Shown piece after piece: positions 14,201 through 24,778 of a stretch of 64,000 bases of DNA. Under the pieces are notes generated by a model, which was not told the origin of the DNA, did not search any database, and saw nothing but the letters and a program-made list of their open reading frames with translations. Positions within the stretch are counted from its first letter, which is position 1, and each line of letters opens with the position of its first letter. Origin of the DNA: Acanthopleura granulata (Eukaryota; Mollusca; Polyplacophora; Chitonida; Chitonidae); the NCBI GenBank assembly GCA_016165875.1, contig JABBOT010000001.1, positions 39,794,252-39,858,251 of the forward strand, in the 5' to 3' direction. The position numbers and the translations under genes are program-made.

Positions 14201-15120
14201 ATGAGCACAATAACTGTACTGTGTAATATTTACTATATTTTGGGTGTCGGTACTGTACTGTATATGTGACACCTGGGTTATGTTATAACATACATGCAAT
14301 ATTTACCTTTTCTTGTAAATTAAGTGTGCCAGCAATGTGTGGATGGCAATGGGTTTGCCTCAGGCTCTGCTCGGTTTCCTTCCACCATAATTGTGGGCAC
14401 CTTGGTTTATAATAAGCGAAACATTCTTGAGTACAGCATACTCAAGAATCCAGTTTTCTCTATTTTTTATCACAGCCCACATTCCACGCTGGTCACAATG
14501 TGATTTACTGTGTTAAAATAGTATGTGTAGTAATGAAGTTGTGAAAAATCATAATGTGACCCCAATTGTGATTCCTTAAGGAAATCAAACAGTAATAAGC
14601 ACTACAGTACCTTACATGTATACGGCTGACCACTCCTGTGCTAATAATCGTCAAGAAGTTTGGTGGGAATTCTGGCAGGCGTTGTGGTTGAGTGTACTAC
14701 TGAGTGAATGTTCAAGCTGTAATGAATAGATATGAGGGTATTATACGCTCATGTATGTTTAGATTTTTGACTAAAACAGTGTTTTCTCAAAGACAAAAAC
14801 CCGTTTCTTATTAGTCTCACAGGATATCAGTATTCACTGTCATTACTAGGCTTGAAAACAAAAATCTGGTATAGTCCCTTTAAATAATCCCGTTGGAGAA
14901 GTGCATGTTTTTGATTTCCTTATGATGTTTCTCTATGATGACCAGGAAATGGAACGCCACACTTTGGAAGGAGTTTTTTGATGCCCTGCTGAACATCCCT
15001 AGCTGCTCTGAGCTGCCTGACCTCTCATATTTCCGGCGTCAGTTTGAGGAATACTTTGTGAGCTCGCTTGTGTCCGCCTACAATGATATCACCAAGAAGT
15101 TCTTCGTCCAGCTGAGCTAA
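2207..15120 (+). CDS. BUB1: BUB1-type mitotic checkpoint serine/threonine kinase (5' partial)
   Basis: Fourteen exons with GT/AG borders and matching phases: 2207-2437, 3330-3591, 4110-4251, 5111-5240, 5923-6040, 6948-7240, 7897-8276, 9129-9253, 10061-10147, 11010-11099, 11833-11993, 12592-12781, 13903-14009, 14946-15120 (stop TAA). They encode the last 829 or so residues; the N-terminal TPR/Mad3-BUB1 domain must lie upstream of the window. The first ~518 visible residues are a Ser/Pro-rich linker with family-like blocks (NTKEAFEVVMEMF, LPFKIF, LGSQLDF followed by AARLASTPF). The kinase domain fills the rest: P-loop GEGGFAKV, VMK lysine, NPWEFYIC, catalytic loop IHGDIKPDNFLI, DFGQSID and TSGFQCIEM. 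The Lys and Asn of the catalytic loop and the DFG Asp are present, so it looks catalytically competent, unlike the vertebrate BUBR1 pseudokinase. In the known family BUB1 acts at kinetochores, phosphorylating histone H2A and recruiting checkpoint proteins. An ancestral MadBub-type protein cannot be excluded without the N-terminus. Confidence 0.95.
2229..2390 (+). repeat. 81-bp in-frame duplication inside a BUB1 exon
   Basis: Two adjacent 27-codon units encode related Ser/Thr-rich segments beginning AVSNTSLTDDSGQ and AVSNASLSDHSDQ, each ending in VSxRQxG. The second starts exactly 81 bp after the first, so the frame is kept. Confidence 0.85.
2455..2660. repeat. degenerate ~85-bp intronic repeat
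   Basis: Three diverged copies share CTCC(T)TATAAATGTTAAA, near 2489, 2560 and 2632, in the intron after the first visible BUB1 exon. Confidence 0.55.
3225..3294 (+). mobile_element. SINE 3' fragment
   Basis: Only the tail of the tRNA-derived family remains: GGCCACCATTGTTTATGT, then AGAGTACACCATAAAAC and GGATAAATAAAT. It lies in a BUB1 intron just before the exon at 3330. Confidence 0.65.
4512..4741 (+). mobile_element. tRNA-derived SINE, variant family
   Basis: A head with a B-box-like CACATGTTCAAGGTC, a middle segment (GCAGCTCTGAGTCAGGAGAT) resembling the copy at 49017, and a tail TTCTTGAGCACAGCGTTGAAACATCAATCAAATAAATAAAT-like in outline. It lies in a BUB1 intron in sense orientation. Confidence 0.65.
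4793..4985 (+). mobile_element. tRNA-derived SINE, 3' truncated
   Basis: Clear tRNA-like head: CTGTGGCTCAGTCGGTTAGC (A-box region) and GTGAGTTCAAGTCC (B box), followed by GGCTTCCTCTC and GAGAAGGTCTGCCAG. The usual ATAAAT tail is missing; it stops near GGCTCTGCCTGG and a short CAATCAGTCATCAATTAG run. Confidence 0.8.
5594..5791 (-). mobile_element. MITE copy 1 (TIR family, CTAGCCA ends)
   Basis: On the - strand it starts AGGGGTTTTTCTAGACACTTT and ends AGAAATTGGCTCGAAAAG. The interior shares GGAAAATTGAGTTTT-CGACAAATTTTG and TTTTCTGATT-TCTTCAA with copies at 46319, 50545 and 54472. It is in the BUB1 intron between exons 5111-5240 and 5923-6040. Confidence 0.75.
6538..6622 (+). mobile_element. 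SINE 3' fragment
   Basis: Tail-only copy: TTTCCTCCCACCATAATGCT, ATATTCTTGAGTATAGC, GTAAAATACCAATCAA then TAAATAAATAAA. It lies in a BUB1 intron, sense orientation. Confidence 0.75.
10178..10203. repeat. short (TGATG)n microsatellite
   Basis: Five GTGAT units in tandem, a few dozen bases downstream of the splice donor of BUB1 exon 10061-10147. Confidence 0.85.
10548..10715 (+). mobile_element. SINE, 5' truncated
   Basis: Begins within the body (CGTACGTGAGAAGGTCCACC), continues through GGATGGTCCTGGGTT and the tail (ATATTCTTGAGTAGCACGC, AAAACACCAATCAGG). It is intronic in BUB1 and in sense orientation. Confidence 0.8.
13139..13361 (+). mobile_element. tRNA-derived SINE, near full length
   Basis: Head GGGGCACCTCAGTGGTGC, B-box-like GTGAGTTCAAGTCC, body and complete tail with GTGTAAAACACCAATC and (AAAT)n. 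It is in the BUB1 intron between the DFG exon and the exon at 13903. Confidence 0.85.
14325..14450 (+). mobile_element. SINE 3' fragment
   Basis: Body and tail pieces are recognisable (GCCAGCAATGTGTGGATGG, TTTCCTTCCACCATAATTG, AACATTCTTGAGTACAGC) but the final AT-rich tail is lost. It is intronic in BUB1. Confidence 0.7.
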
Positions 15121-16640
15121 TCCAGCAGAGATTAGACTGGAATCGTCCCACTGCTTGCTTGGACTGCTGTGAAACAGACGACACATGGTTCATATTCCTC
15201 ACACAGGAGAGTCATTTTGTTTATGATTTACCAAGTGTATCATGTGTCTGAAATAGCAGATCTTCTGAGGAGATTTCATAGAGTGTCATAGATTGTCCTG
15301 ACAAAATACAGATTGCAACTAACATTGCAGATGTTTTCCCATGTGTTGGCTTAATTCTGTGTTAGAAGGTTGTACTGCTACGACAATAAGCATCATGTCC
15401 TACAAGGTGTGGTGTTTTCTGGCCGAGGCTAGTTTGGGACAAAAACTCAGGATCAGTGACATTTTGTAGACCAGACTGTATTGTAGTGTGAAACTATATG
15501 TAAGCTTGGAAATTTGTTTTTGCCAAACTGAAATTAACAAACATTTGATTCACCAAGATTAATCAGGAGGCACTGAGTTGCACATTTTTAATTCTGCATT
15601 GTCATCTTCCGTGATGATATTTTTCCGAAAATTGATGTGAATGGTTTGGAAAGCGTAGAAAATGTTATTAGATCCAGATCCTGTGTCAAGCTCTTTGGTG
15701 AATGTATATACTAAGGTAATTTTAGCTATTCGCTATGGTCTCACAGACATGCTGTATTTCGCCTTTAGCTAGTTTAGCTTGTAAAAATACCCTTTCAGAA
15801 GCACAGAAAACAGTCAGAATCGGCACTGTAATATTGTAATGCTTGTGATACTGACAACATGCGTACACGTCTGTGCAGTAAGATTTAACCACACCACACA
15901 AAATGAATATTCACTCACCCAAATATCAACCAGCTACATCATCTAAGAATCTGTTTATTCTTATAGGACACCATGGTTATTTTCTCTACTGTTTACTGAT
16001 CAACCACATTTAGGTTTAGTATGTACAGCAGCCTGTCTGTATCGTTATGGTCAGTACAAGTCTGCATTGCTCTGTAACGCTGGCTTCATGTTCCCAGTTT
16101 TAGCTCTGTGTCTTAATGTAAGCGCTAAAATCATGTTTTTAAATTTTGGACGTAAGTCAAAAGATGTTTTGTGAAAATGAAGCTGGATCTTCCTAGTAAT
16201 GCCTCACCTGCTTCAATCATTAGTAATGAAATCTTTAAGACATTATCAGTAACATGCAAGTAAAATTTTAGATCAGAGTTAGACTGCTCAGATTTAAACT
16301 TTCTGAGAAAACAAGAACATTTGTTCACGGATATACATGTAATTTTGTTATAATGTCAAATAACTCACTTCAGTTCTTGTCATATTTTAAGATCTTTTTT
16401 TCTTTTTCTTTTTTTTTTTTTTTTCGTTTTTTTACTTTACTCACCTCAGTTATGGAAACTCTCATGCTCCACTGTATAATCACCATATTTCCAAAAGGTT
16501 TTAAAAAGAAAATCGCACATCTGTACTACTTGCATTATCAATCATCACTTGTTGATAGATCTGCACTGTTCTGTACTCAGAAAACTCCTCCACCCTTATA
16601 TACACCTGATTAAATTAAAGCATTATGTTTTTAAATTATC
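15121..16640 (+). other. probable BUB1 3' UTR
   Basis: No ORF of note follows the BUB1 stop. An ATTAAA hexamer at 16614, a common variant poly(A) signal, lies just before a T-rich stretch and is a reasonable end of transcript; no canonical AATAAA was found earlier. A T-rich tract sits at 16388-16435. The extent is inferred, not shown. Confidence 0.45.
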
Positions 16641-17392
16641 AGTGTTTGTCCTTTTCAAGTTACATTGAGCAGACAAATGCGTGCCTTCCTGCCCAAAGTC
16701 ATTCCAGTCTAATGTATTCTATGTATTTTCCTGTTCATTCTTGACTTGGTTTACCGTGAGGTTTCATGAGCAGGCTGGTAACGTATTTCTCATGCACTGC
16801 CAAAGAGCAATGGTCAATTCAGCTTAGACCCGAGTCGCCATTACGCGCCAAAAAACTACGCTATTAAAACGTGAATGAAGCGTGAGAGCAGTGACCACGC
16901 TACAGCATAAAACATAAACGCTGTCGGAGAGGTTGTCCATATTCGTGACATGGTGCCTTAATTGTCTGTCACTGGTACAACTGTGACCGTGTGCGCCGTC
17001 TTACATTCTTTTGAAGCCCATTTTTCTCTACCATGCAATATGCCCATGTCGTTTGTCAGACGGCAAGTTCGTCACTGATTGGAGAAAGGTCAGTACTTTA
17101 CACCGGTTTCCTCCTTTTCTATAAACTGACCGCCATTGTGTAATTAACAACTACGTTCAGAAAAAGTCCATTGCGTTAAACATACACAAATATAAGTGTA
17201 AATGGTGCTTGTCTGGCTCTATAAATGGGCGTCAAATGTAATCCATGTGATGGGAAATCCAGTTTCTCAAGTTTCTTCAAATTGATTGGATTGCATGACA
17301 TGTTAACATGCGTCTATTTTTTTCTTCTTTTGGATTGCTAAATTCAACAACGTTAAAGACACTACCTGCATATTTTATATTTCTGACATTCA
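16641..17392. other. intergenic, nothing recognised
   Basis: No splice-flanked coding segment, repeat family or RNA gene was recognised in this stretch. Confidence 0.4.
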
Positions 17393-17618
17393 TTCGGTCT
17401 CGCTAACGCAGCGTAATAACCCAGGCGCCTCACCAATGTGGTTACTGTGAGTTTAAGTCCTGGTCTCTCTGGCCGTAGGAGGGATGGTCTGCCAGCAACC
17501 TGCGGATGGTCGTGGGATTGCCCTGGGCTCTGCCCGCTTTCCTCCCACCATAGTGCTGGCCGCTGTTGTATATGTGAAATATTCTTGAGTACTGTGTAAA
17601 ACACCAATCCTATAAATA
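17393..17618 (+). mobile_element. tRNA-derived SINE
   Basis: Near-complete copy: TCTCGCTAACGCAGCG head remnant, GTGAGTTTAAGTCC (B box), body GGTCTGCCAGCAACCTGCGG and tail ATATTCTTGAGTACTG then AAACACCAATCCTATAAAT. The ORF on its - strand is an artefact of the element. Confidence 0.85.
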
Positions 17619-19454
17619 ACTTCATTCGGCCGGTAGACATTTAACTGATAAAGTCTCTCTCACTGTCATTAACCTGGTACTAGCCTTAATGTATACTCCA
17701 CGTTCTGTCAGCCAGAAATATTCTTAAATATCCACATTTTGGCATTTTGGTGTCTTTGTCCAAGAAGACTTTCCCTTCCAAGTGAAACAAATTTTGAAAT
17801 GTGAAATATACGAAACCTGGACTTCAACGCTGGCGTGCGTTGAAAGGGAATGGAGGTCCATTCAGGTTGCAGATAAGCTGTAGTAACACTTTTTCAGGAA
17901 CTGCTCTGGCACACTAAATAATCATCAAAGGCTATTTAAGCATTAATCAAATGTCTGCTGTCCCTGTCCCGCAACTTACTTAATATACACAAATCATTTA
18001 TAGACCCATAGGGCCTAAATGCACTGGTTTTTGCGCGTATTGCAAACTTGCAACAATAATCTCTGATCGCAATAAACAGAAACTTTTCATTACAAAATTT
18101 TGCCGGTTTAAAGTTTCTTTTATGATAACGATAAAAAAGTCTGTGTCCCAAGTGATCAGGTTGGTACTTCAGTTGGAATTTTAAGTACCGGTACCCTGTT
18201 TTGGCCTTATCTGGTCAGTATTATGGTTAAAATGTTAAAACAGGGTAAAAGTTTACAAGGTAATGAATGTGTGTCATTTAGCATTTTTTTTCTTTTTTTT
18301 TTTTGTCTTTTGCCCTTGTTCAACAATAAGTGTCTCTACCTTTAAGACACCGAGCTTTTTAAATGTGCTGAAAAGGAATGCGGCTGTCTGCAGGAGCCAC
18401 GTGGGCGACACAGTGTACGACGCAAATCCCAGAGTACGTTGGCGGTAGTTGATGTTTATTTCGCGAGTGAATTAGGTACACTTTAAGGAAAGGTATTATT
18501 TAAACATTTGTTGTGTGCCCTTACCGTTCATGTCTGCGTATATACAAGTAGTATTTATATAATCAGTTTATACTTCCATTTAACCCTTAGTAAAGGCAAC
18601 GTGTATTTCTTAAATGAAGTGATTTCTGTATTATTTACGTGTCCAAGTCAATCTCTCGAAAGGATGAGGAAATGTGAAGTATAGTCATTTAGTCCCGACC
18701 GGCATCAGATAAATCCTGCTCGTACAATTTAATATATATTTTAAATCTCTCCAGGGAATGCTCCTGATGTTTTGAAATCCTTTCGTGTCTTGGCCGTTAT
18801 ATCAAAGTCCTTGCCTTTACGTTTGTCTTTACCATTTCGTACATAGATTTCACAAAACATTACTTATTTCATGTTTTTTTCATTATCTATTCTTCATAGT
18901 CCCTTTTAACATAGATTTAATTACCAACAAAATACTTTAAATTTGATGTTGATAACATTGTATTCTTGATATGTATAAATGTAAAGAAAAATTGTAACTT
19001 GTAGGTTATCGGCATCTGATGCTGTATTGAAAGTCCCCACTAAGGGCACATTTTCACGAAAAAAAAAAAGATGCGCAGGGTTATTATTAGTATAGTTTTT
19101 GCGTTTGTTTCCGTTATTACAGTAAGAAATTGGTTTCCCGTTTTATTTTACGTTTTATCACAATATATGTATTCGTAACGGTAAGGACAGGTATCATTGT
19201 CAACCTTGGAAGAAAAGTGTACAAAATCACTGAATAGGCTAAAGGAAAATTGACTGGCTGTGAACGTTATACTTAAGGATGCCTGTAATTGGAATGAATT
19301 AGGACACAAAGTTCGCTGATGAAACAAACTTGAACTGATAACTAACTTCTCCCTTAAATGGCATGTTTCGGTAGACTGACCATGTACCAAGTTTGGTGAA
19401 GTGGTAAGAACAGAAATTTAAAATAAATGTATGAAGCTAGCTTCCGTTTCCCAG

Positions 19455-19488
19455 TTCGATTTTCAAATTTGAATATCGAACTAGGAAC
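19455..19488. repeat. near-perfect palindrome
   Basis: AGTTCGAT-TTTCAAATTTGAA-TATCGAACT is its own reverse complement apart from about two positions, centred on AAATTT. A looser second copy of the half-site (ACATCTGAATATTCAACC, AGGAACTGGGAG) follows within 60 bp. Confidence 0.7.
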
Positions 19489-19589
19489 TGTGAACTGGTA
19501 GCGAACTTCACATCTGAATATTCAACCAGGAACTGGGAGCTAACTCCACTGACATACATAAAACAAGTAGCAAGGCAGAGTTATAAACC

Positions 19590-19640
19590 AGGTTAGATAT
19601 TTGCGGGTTCGAGTCCGCCTCATGTCGCATTTTCCATGGG
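19590..19640 (+). repeat. tRNA-like B-box relic
   Basis: GCGGGTTCGAGTCCGC contains a canonical pol III B box (GGTTCGAGTCC) with a short stem around it, but no A box or cloverleaf could be built upstream. It is probably the head of an otherwise lost SINE rather than a tRNA gene. Confidence 0.4.
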
Positions 19641-22252
19641 TTTGAGTTAACTACCTGGAATGTGTAGACCTACATAGGCAAGCAAAAACATTAGGTTTTA
19701 TTTCCCTACATGCAGGTCAGCTGGGAGAAATTGAACTTTCAGGGGGAACGTCATGTAATTTTGGGCTGAAAATTAATTATAATTTTGTGAAAGAGAATTT
19801 TCTGCTCAATGGGAAGAACTTCATGAATCCACCAAAAAATCTAAATCAACTTACCATGCTGAAACATTGTAGCTTTTTTCCAATTGCTATGGATCAATTC
19901 TAATTTATGCATTCCTGTACTTTTCTAATGCTTTTTCCAAGGGTAGGGCCCACTTCCCAAGGTCTATCCCACTGTCACTACTTAGCATGCACGTGGAGAC
20001 CACCAAAAATTCTGACATCCTGAGCATGTCAGGTTCACTTAGGATTTTATTGTAGGCCTTCATAATCTTGAGCACTGTGTTGAAGTTTGTGTTTGTGCTG
20101 TTCAGATCCGTAAAAATGTCTCCCGAGGTAATTGGTGCATTTTCACGAAATTTGTTTTGAAGTTATAGTGACACGGGCCTTAATACTCAACTTGTGACAA
20201 GAAAAAAAAAAAACCCCAAAAACATGCGACTGCACTTGATGGTCAGTACAGTATAACCGTGCAATATCTGTAGAAATACATCTGTGGGGCCTACTGGGCC
20301 AAACGTTAATGTATCTGCCATCTTTTAGAGTACAATTTTAAAATGTATGCATTTATTTGCCATTTGGTATGACTGGTGTGTATTTTGCTGTTTTAAAAGC
20401 AAAACTTATCCAGGCATTATCTTTGGGCCTAAGCTTTTGAAGCTTGATTGCAGTGATGCAACAACTGACTTAGGGTTTGTCAGTGCCTGGGTCGGCAAGG
20501 CTTTTAGCAAGGCGGATATCAACCCTTGGGTTGTTTTCCTGCTAGACGCTAAACCCAAATCAAGAAAACAAACTTGAAGCAGGCTGCAGTGAATGCGAAC
20601 GTGTCACATTTCAGTGCTGCCTCACTGGAACACCATGGACAAGCTGACACAGGTCAAGACGTACCATTATGTCACAGGCAGTTTACTGGCACCGGTTAAT
20701 CCTAATGACCACAACATGGTTTTAGCGATGTATCAACGGAACACCTGGGCCAGTTTTCACAAATCGTCTTTTTCTAAGCAAAAGTCTTTTGCTAAATCAA
20801 TGTAACGTTATACTTTTGTAGTTTTTTACTTCAGTTTCTTTCGATAAAGACTCCATGTCTTTGAATACAAAAACGACCGACTTAAACAATTTGTTGAACT
20901 CGGGACGTTTCATGAAACAAGGCCCAGGTTCTCTTAAAACTGAAATGTTATATAATTGTAATTATCCAGCATCATGACAGCGTATGCATAGTGGACGAGG
21001 GAAAGCATATATGAAGTGATAAACATTTAACATTTTATGAAATGCTAAGAAAATTTTACAATTGAACAGTATCTTATATGTCATATTAACTCGTGTATAG
21101 GCGTTGTTCCGAATTATTTATGTTAAAAACATTGTAATATATCGTTATTCCAACATGCAAATGATGTTACGTGGCGTTACTTTTAAAAGCATCTAACACC
21201 TTGTGTCATTCTAACACTTGTGGAATTCTAACAATTCATCCGCGTGCTTCGAGACAAAAAAACAAAACAAAACAAAACAAAACCACCCCCACACATACAT
21301 TACAGACACGAGGTACCCGTAAACCACAGTATATTGTGAGCGTGGATCAACCACAGACAATCTGAATAAACCCAACTGGATATGGCAATATTCGGCTTCG
21401 GGGTTTATTCACACTGAGTCAACGGGTATACTTGTTTTTATGCCAAGTGTTATGACTATATTGACGACAGAACCCTTTGTCAATGTTGACAAGCGCGCCT
21501 TCCCAAATCATGGTTATTAAACTTCAACTTAGGACAGCTTCACAAGGCGTATGTAAGTTTATCTTGTGATCGTGAACATGTGTATAAAATAGAAATCTAT
21601 CTTCTGGCCGATTAACATGGCAATAATACGGTTGATTGGTCACCCTCAGGTCAGTTTTGGTTAATCCCGGATTACGCCCATAATCCGCGACTGTATCTGG
21701 CACAAATTGCGGGACAGTGTGGTATATTCGAGCTAAGCATGTAATATATAGTCATTCCGATGCACATGCGCGGGCTCTACCATTATAGAGTTCAAAATCG
21801 GCATACGAGCACATATAGTTGCACGCTTTTGCACTCAGTACATACATGATGGTCGGGACCAGCTGTATACTGGCAGGTGTATAGACCTACATGGAAAGTA
21901 GCTGGTGTTTTGACATGTCTTTGTAAGTATATATATATACTCATCTATAGGTCTATATATATACGAGGCATTTCTTACGCTTTATCCGTTAATGTCCAGA
22001 TTATCGTTGAAGTCATATGTGTATAAGCTACATGTGTATGCATAATGTACAGGTTGTCACTTATATGTATATATAGGCCAACGCAATTCAAAATCTCAAC
22101 ACTAATTATTTGTCCGTGTGCAACAGGTACAGTTCCTAACAAGAAATACCAACGCCGTTAATATCTTGGCAAGTATACCGTTGATATTTTCATTTTCTTT
22201 TAGACGTACATGTAGTAAAGAAGCGAATCCCTCGTGGGGCCTACACGAGTAG

Positions 22253-22535
22253 AACAAGTAAAAAGACTTCCTTTTATTTTATCAACGTTAACGAATGTAG
22301 GCGAGAAAAGAACTTTGTCCTGCGTCGAAGTGTGTTTTGAAGTGGACACCATGCATGGACGTCAATTTTCAGTGGCAGACGTCCTTTGCTTTCGCTGACC
22401 ACATTTTTCCAAGCAGACCAATGTGGAAAAAGATAGAACAAGAGAAAAACTTCTTTTTAGTTTATCAACGTTGACGCGTATAGACGAAAAAAATGGGTGC
22501 TCTGACCGGTTGTATTTTGAAGAGTGCACCAATGT
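22253..22535. repeat. diverged ~95-bp direct duplication, ~182 bp apart
   Basis: Segments near 22253-22345 and 22435-22530 share AC(A)AG(A/T)...ACTTC(C/T)TTTT, TTATCAACGTT(A/G)ACG, TAG(G/A)CGA, and TTTTGAAG(T/A)G(G/T)(A/G)CACCA in the same order and spacing, at perhaps two-thirds identity. Confidence 0.55.
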
Positions 22536-23413
22536 GCCGTATACCTGGGGCAAACAAACTTGTAATAACAGGCGTGCTTTGGTCCTCCGCACCCCGACTA
22601 CATTCCCTCCACCTTGATTTCAAGCAGAGGCATAAGTTATAACCACACAAAATCTAGTGTGTCAAGGATATTTTCATTAAACATATTTACGCTAATTAGT
22701 TCCGTACACATTAGATTGAGTACCGTATAAAATTTAGTCAAATGCCCGTCTATTTATTGACGTCAAATGTTCCTTTCCCGACTCATCATAACGTCGTCAA
22801 ATAAAAGACAACGCAACCTGACAATAGCAACCGATACATTATAACATGGTTGGCGTTGCGCTGTTCAATCAGTTTTAGACGTAGCAAGGGCTCAAAGCCC
22901 TGCTTCACACAAGCGCCACCTCACGGGAATAACAATGTCTTGTGAGCATGGACGGAGTGTCGGGAACCTCCGGCGCTCTGCTATAGGAGTGTCAGATTCC
23001 GCTAACTTCGTGGCTCTAGGAGCTGCACATGCATCGTGTTGAACGAAATGGCCATGTTGGGTACATGAAAGCGCATATTTAATACGTAAAATATTTATTT
23101 ATTTATTTTTCATTTTTTTGTATATATACATTTTTAATTATTCATTTAAAAGATACATATTTTCGCTGTTGACAACTTCTTATGGTATATAGTTCACGAT
23201 TTGGATACCGACACAGTCCCGATTTCTTACTTTACCCATTTTTTGGTTGTTTGTAGGTTTTTGTTAACGTTAATTGTCTTGGAAAGTAATCTTACAAGTA
23301 CTGACCTTGAAAGATGTCAAGGTTGACAAATGTTATAGCCGATAAGAATGTCGAAAACTACGCCTGTGAATTTATGTCTTTTACACAAAGGCCACTTTCG
23401 TGCAATAACCCTA

Positions 23414-23482
23414 TGACGTCATCTTTTCTATAGGTTATTGTGAGGTCGCGGAATAACTGACGCCACAATCAGTATGACGTCA
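23414..23482 (+). promoter_or_regulatory. two consensus CRE sites before and at a start codon
   Basis: Perfect TGACGTCA palindromes, the consensus for CREB/ATF/CREM factors, occur at 23414-23421 and 23475-23482. They are 61 bp apart. The second overlaps the ATG of the 434-codon ORF and encodes its second and third residues (Thr-Ser). Confidence 0.6.
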
Positions 23483-24778
23483 CAGACTCGCGATCTCACC
23501 GTGACTCTATCAGATCAGCATGGCTTTGGGAACAACAGCGGAAGAGAAGAGGACTGGTCGGCAGAGATTCTGTGTCCTTTATTGAGGAGGGCAGGGCGGA
23601 TTAACGTCACGATGAAAATTGACAGGATCCGGTACAATCGGCCTCCGCTGCCATTGGAAATCTCGACAGCTCCTTGTCCCACGCCCAGAGATTTTGCCTT
23701 CACCGCCACACAAAGACAGTATATACAGGATTACATCGCTAGGAGCGGAGTGAATGCCGCGGGCTGCCATCAGGTCAGGGACAATTTGCTGTTTTCACAC
23801 CTCAATATAGCCATGACGGACAAAGAAAGGGCAATGATGTGCCGGAAGGGACCCACGTACGCTATTCAGCAGAAAGTGCTAGGAGGTGACCGATACGTAC
23901 TGCCACAAACTCGACCTCTTGGAAGCCTGGTCGTCCGACAGATATCCCCGGAAAATAAGAGAGCAACGTCTGCTTTTCTACCTTCAGGTCATGCACCGAA
24001 GAGCCCGAAGTGTGACATAAGATATCGAAAAACAGGTCTTTTCAAGCGGTTCCAAACTGATGCTACAGAGATTGCTTTTCCAGACGAAAACCACCATGAT
24101 GTCGTCGCCAAAAACTCTGAAAGACTGGTCCATTTCGCCGAGGACATGCCAAAAGCGAGGACTGGTAATTTTCACTGGAGTGGTCCGGAAGTGCATTGCG
24201 CGTGCAGACATCAGTTAGGAACATCATTCGATGACAGAAGAGATGCCAGATCTTGCAGTTGTCCAATCAACCGAGCTGAAATGGTCCTGCCAAAAGTGGA
24301 TCTCACGTCTGCCATCGAGGACGGGGTTCGAGCGACCGTCCACGCCATTCTGTCAAACAGTACACATTCCCCACGACAATTTCTAAGCCAGCGAGAACAA
24401 ACAATTCTGACATTACTGAGTTCAAGAGAATTTGGTGAGAAGAAGCCGGAAGCCAAGAAAGTACCTCGGCGGGTGCGGCTGGGGAGAAGTCTGACGCCTC
24501 GTGAGTCACATCACGAATTACCCGATGCGGGCCTCCATGATGATAAACGCCCTTCAAGTCCCACCAAAGACATGGTTCGAGATGCAGTCAGGAAGAAGAC
24601 TCCGACAGAGTGCACTGCGTCGCTCATGGACACCGAAGCAATTCCCGACAGTCATCTGATACGATTTCACATGGCTTCTCCAGACAGGAGAGTGGCACGA
24701 TGTCCCAGCGCACGGAGGTGCCCGAGTCCACGGCAGAGTGTCAAAATGCAAACGTTTCATATGTCTATGCCGTCATGA
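23474..24778 (+). CDS. intronless 434-residue protein of unknown function
   Basis: A single uninterrupted ORF from ATG (23474) to TGA (24776-24778), by far the longest in this part of the window and richer in G+C than the flanks. I do not recognise a domain. The protein is basic and polar with no membrane segment or obvious signal peptide. The first ~190 residues look more ordered (RPPLPLEISTAPCP; YVLPQTRPLGSLVVRQ). A Cys-rich patch in the middle reads CACRHQ and, after an acidic-basic stretch, CSCP. The last ~110 residues are rich in Arg, Ser and Pro (RRCPSPRQS near the end) and probably disordered. No intron signal is needed to keep the frame. Two CRE sites lie in the promoter region. It may be a lineage-restricted gene or a retrocopy; with CREs and a basic tail, germline expression is a possibility but only an inference. 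Confidence 0.7.
   Translation: MTSQTRDLTVTLSDQHGFGNNSGREEDWSAEILCPLLRRAGRINVTMKIDRIRYNRPPLPLEISTAPCPTPRDFAFTATQRQYIQDYIARSGVNAAGCHQVRDNLLFSHLNIAMTDKERAMMCRKGPTYAIQQKVLGGDRYVLPQTRPLGSLVVRQISPENKRATSAFLPSGHAPKSPKCDIRYRKTGLFKRFQTDATEIAFPDENHHDVVAKNSERLVHFAEDMPKARTGNFHWSGPEVHCACRHQLGTSFDDRRDARSCSCPINRAEMVLPKVDLTSAIEDGVRATVHAILSNSTHSPRQFLSQREQTILTLLSSREFGEKKPEAKKVPRRVRLGRSLTPRESHHELPDAGLHDDKRPSSPTKDMVRDAVRKKTPTECTASLMDTEAIPDSHLIRFHMASPDRRVARCPSARRCPSPRQSVKMQTFHMSMPS

Larger units (their letters stand above)
17640..23400. other. gene-poor intergenic DNA
   Basis: Apart from the palindrome, tRNA-like relic and local duplication listed separately, I see no supported gene in nearly 6 kb. ORFs are short and motif-free. 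An ATATATAC-rich patch occurs around 21930-21970, and an A-rich (AAAAC)n run around 21255-21285. Confidence 0.45.

Noticed and set aside
20347..20805. Two consecutive + strand ORFs of 70-76 codons
   Set aside because: They lack motifs, splice context or conservation evidence and are within chance length for this base composition.
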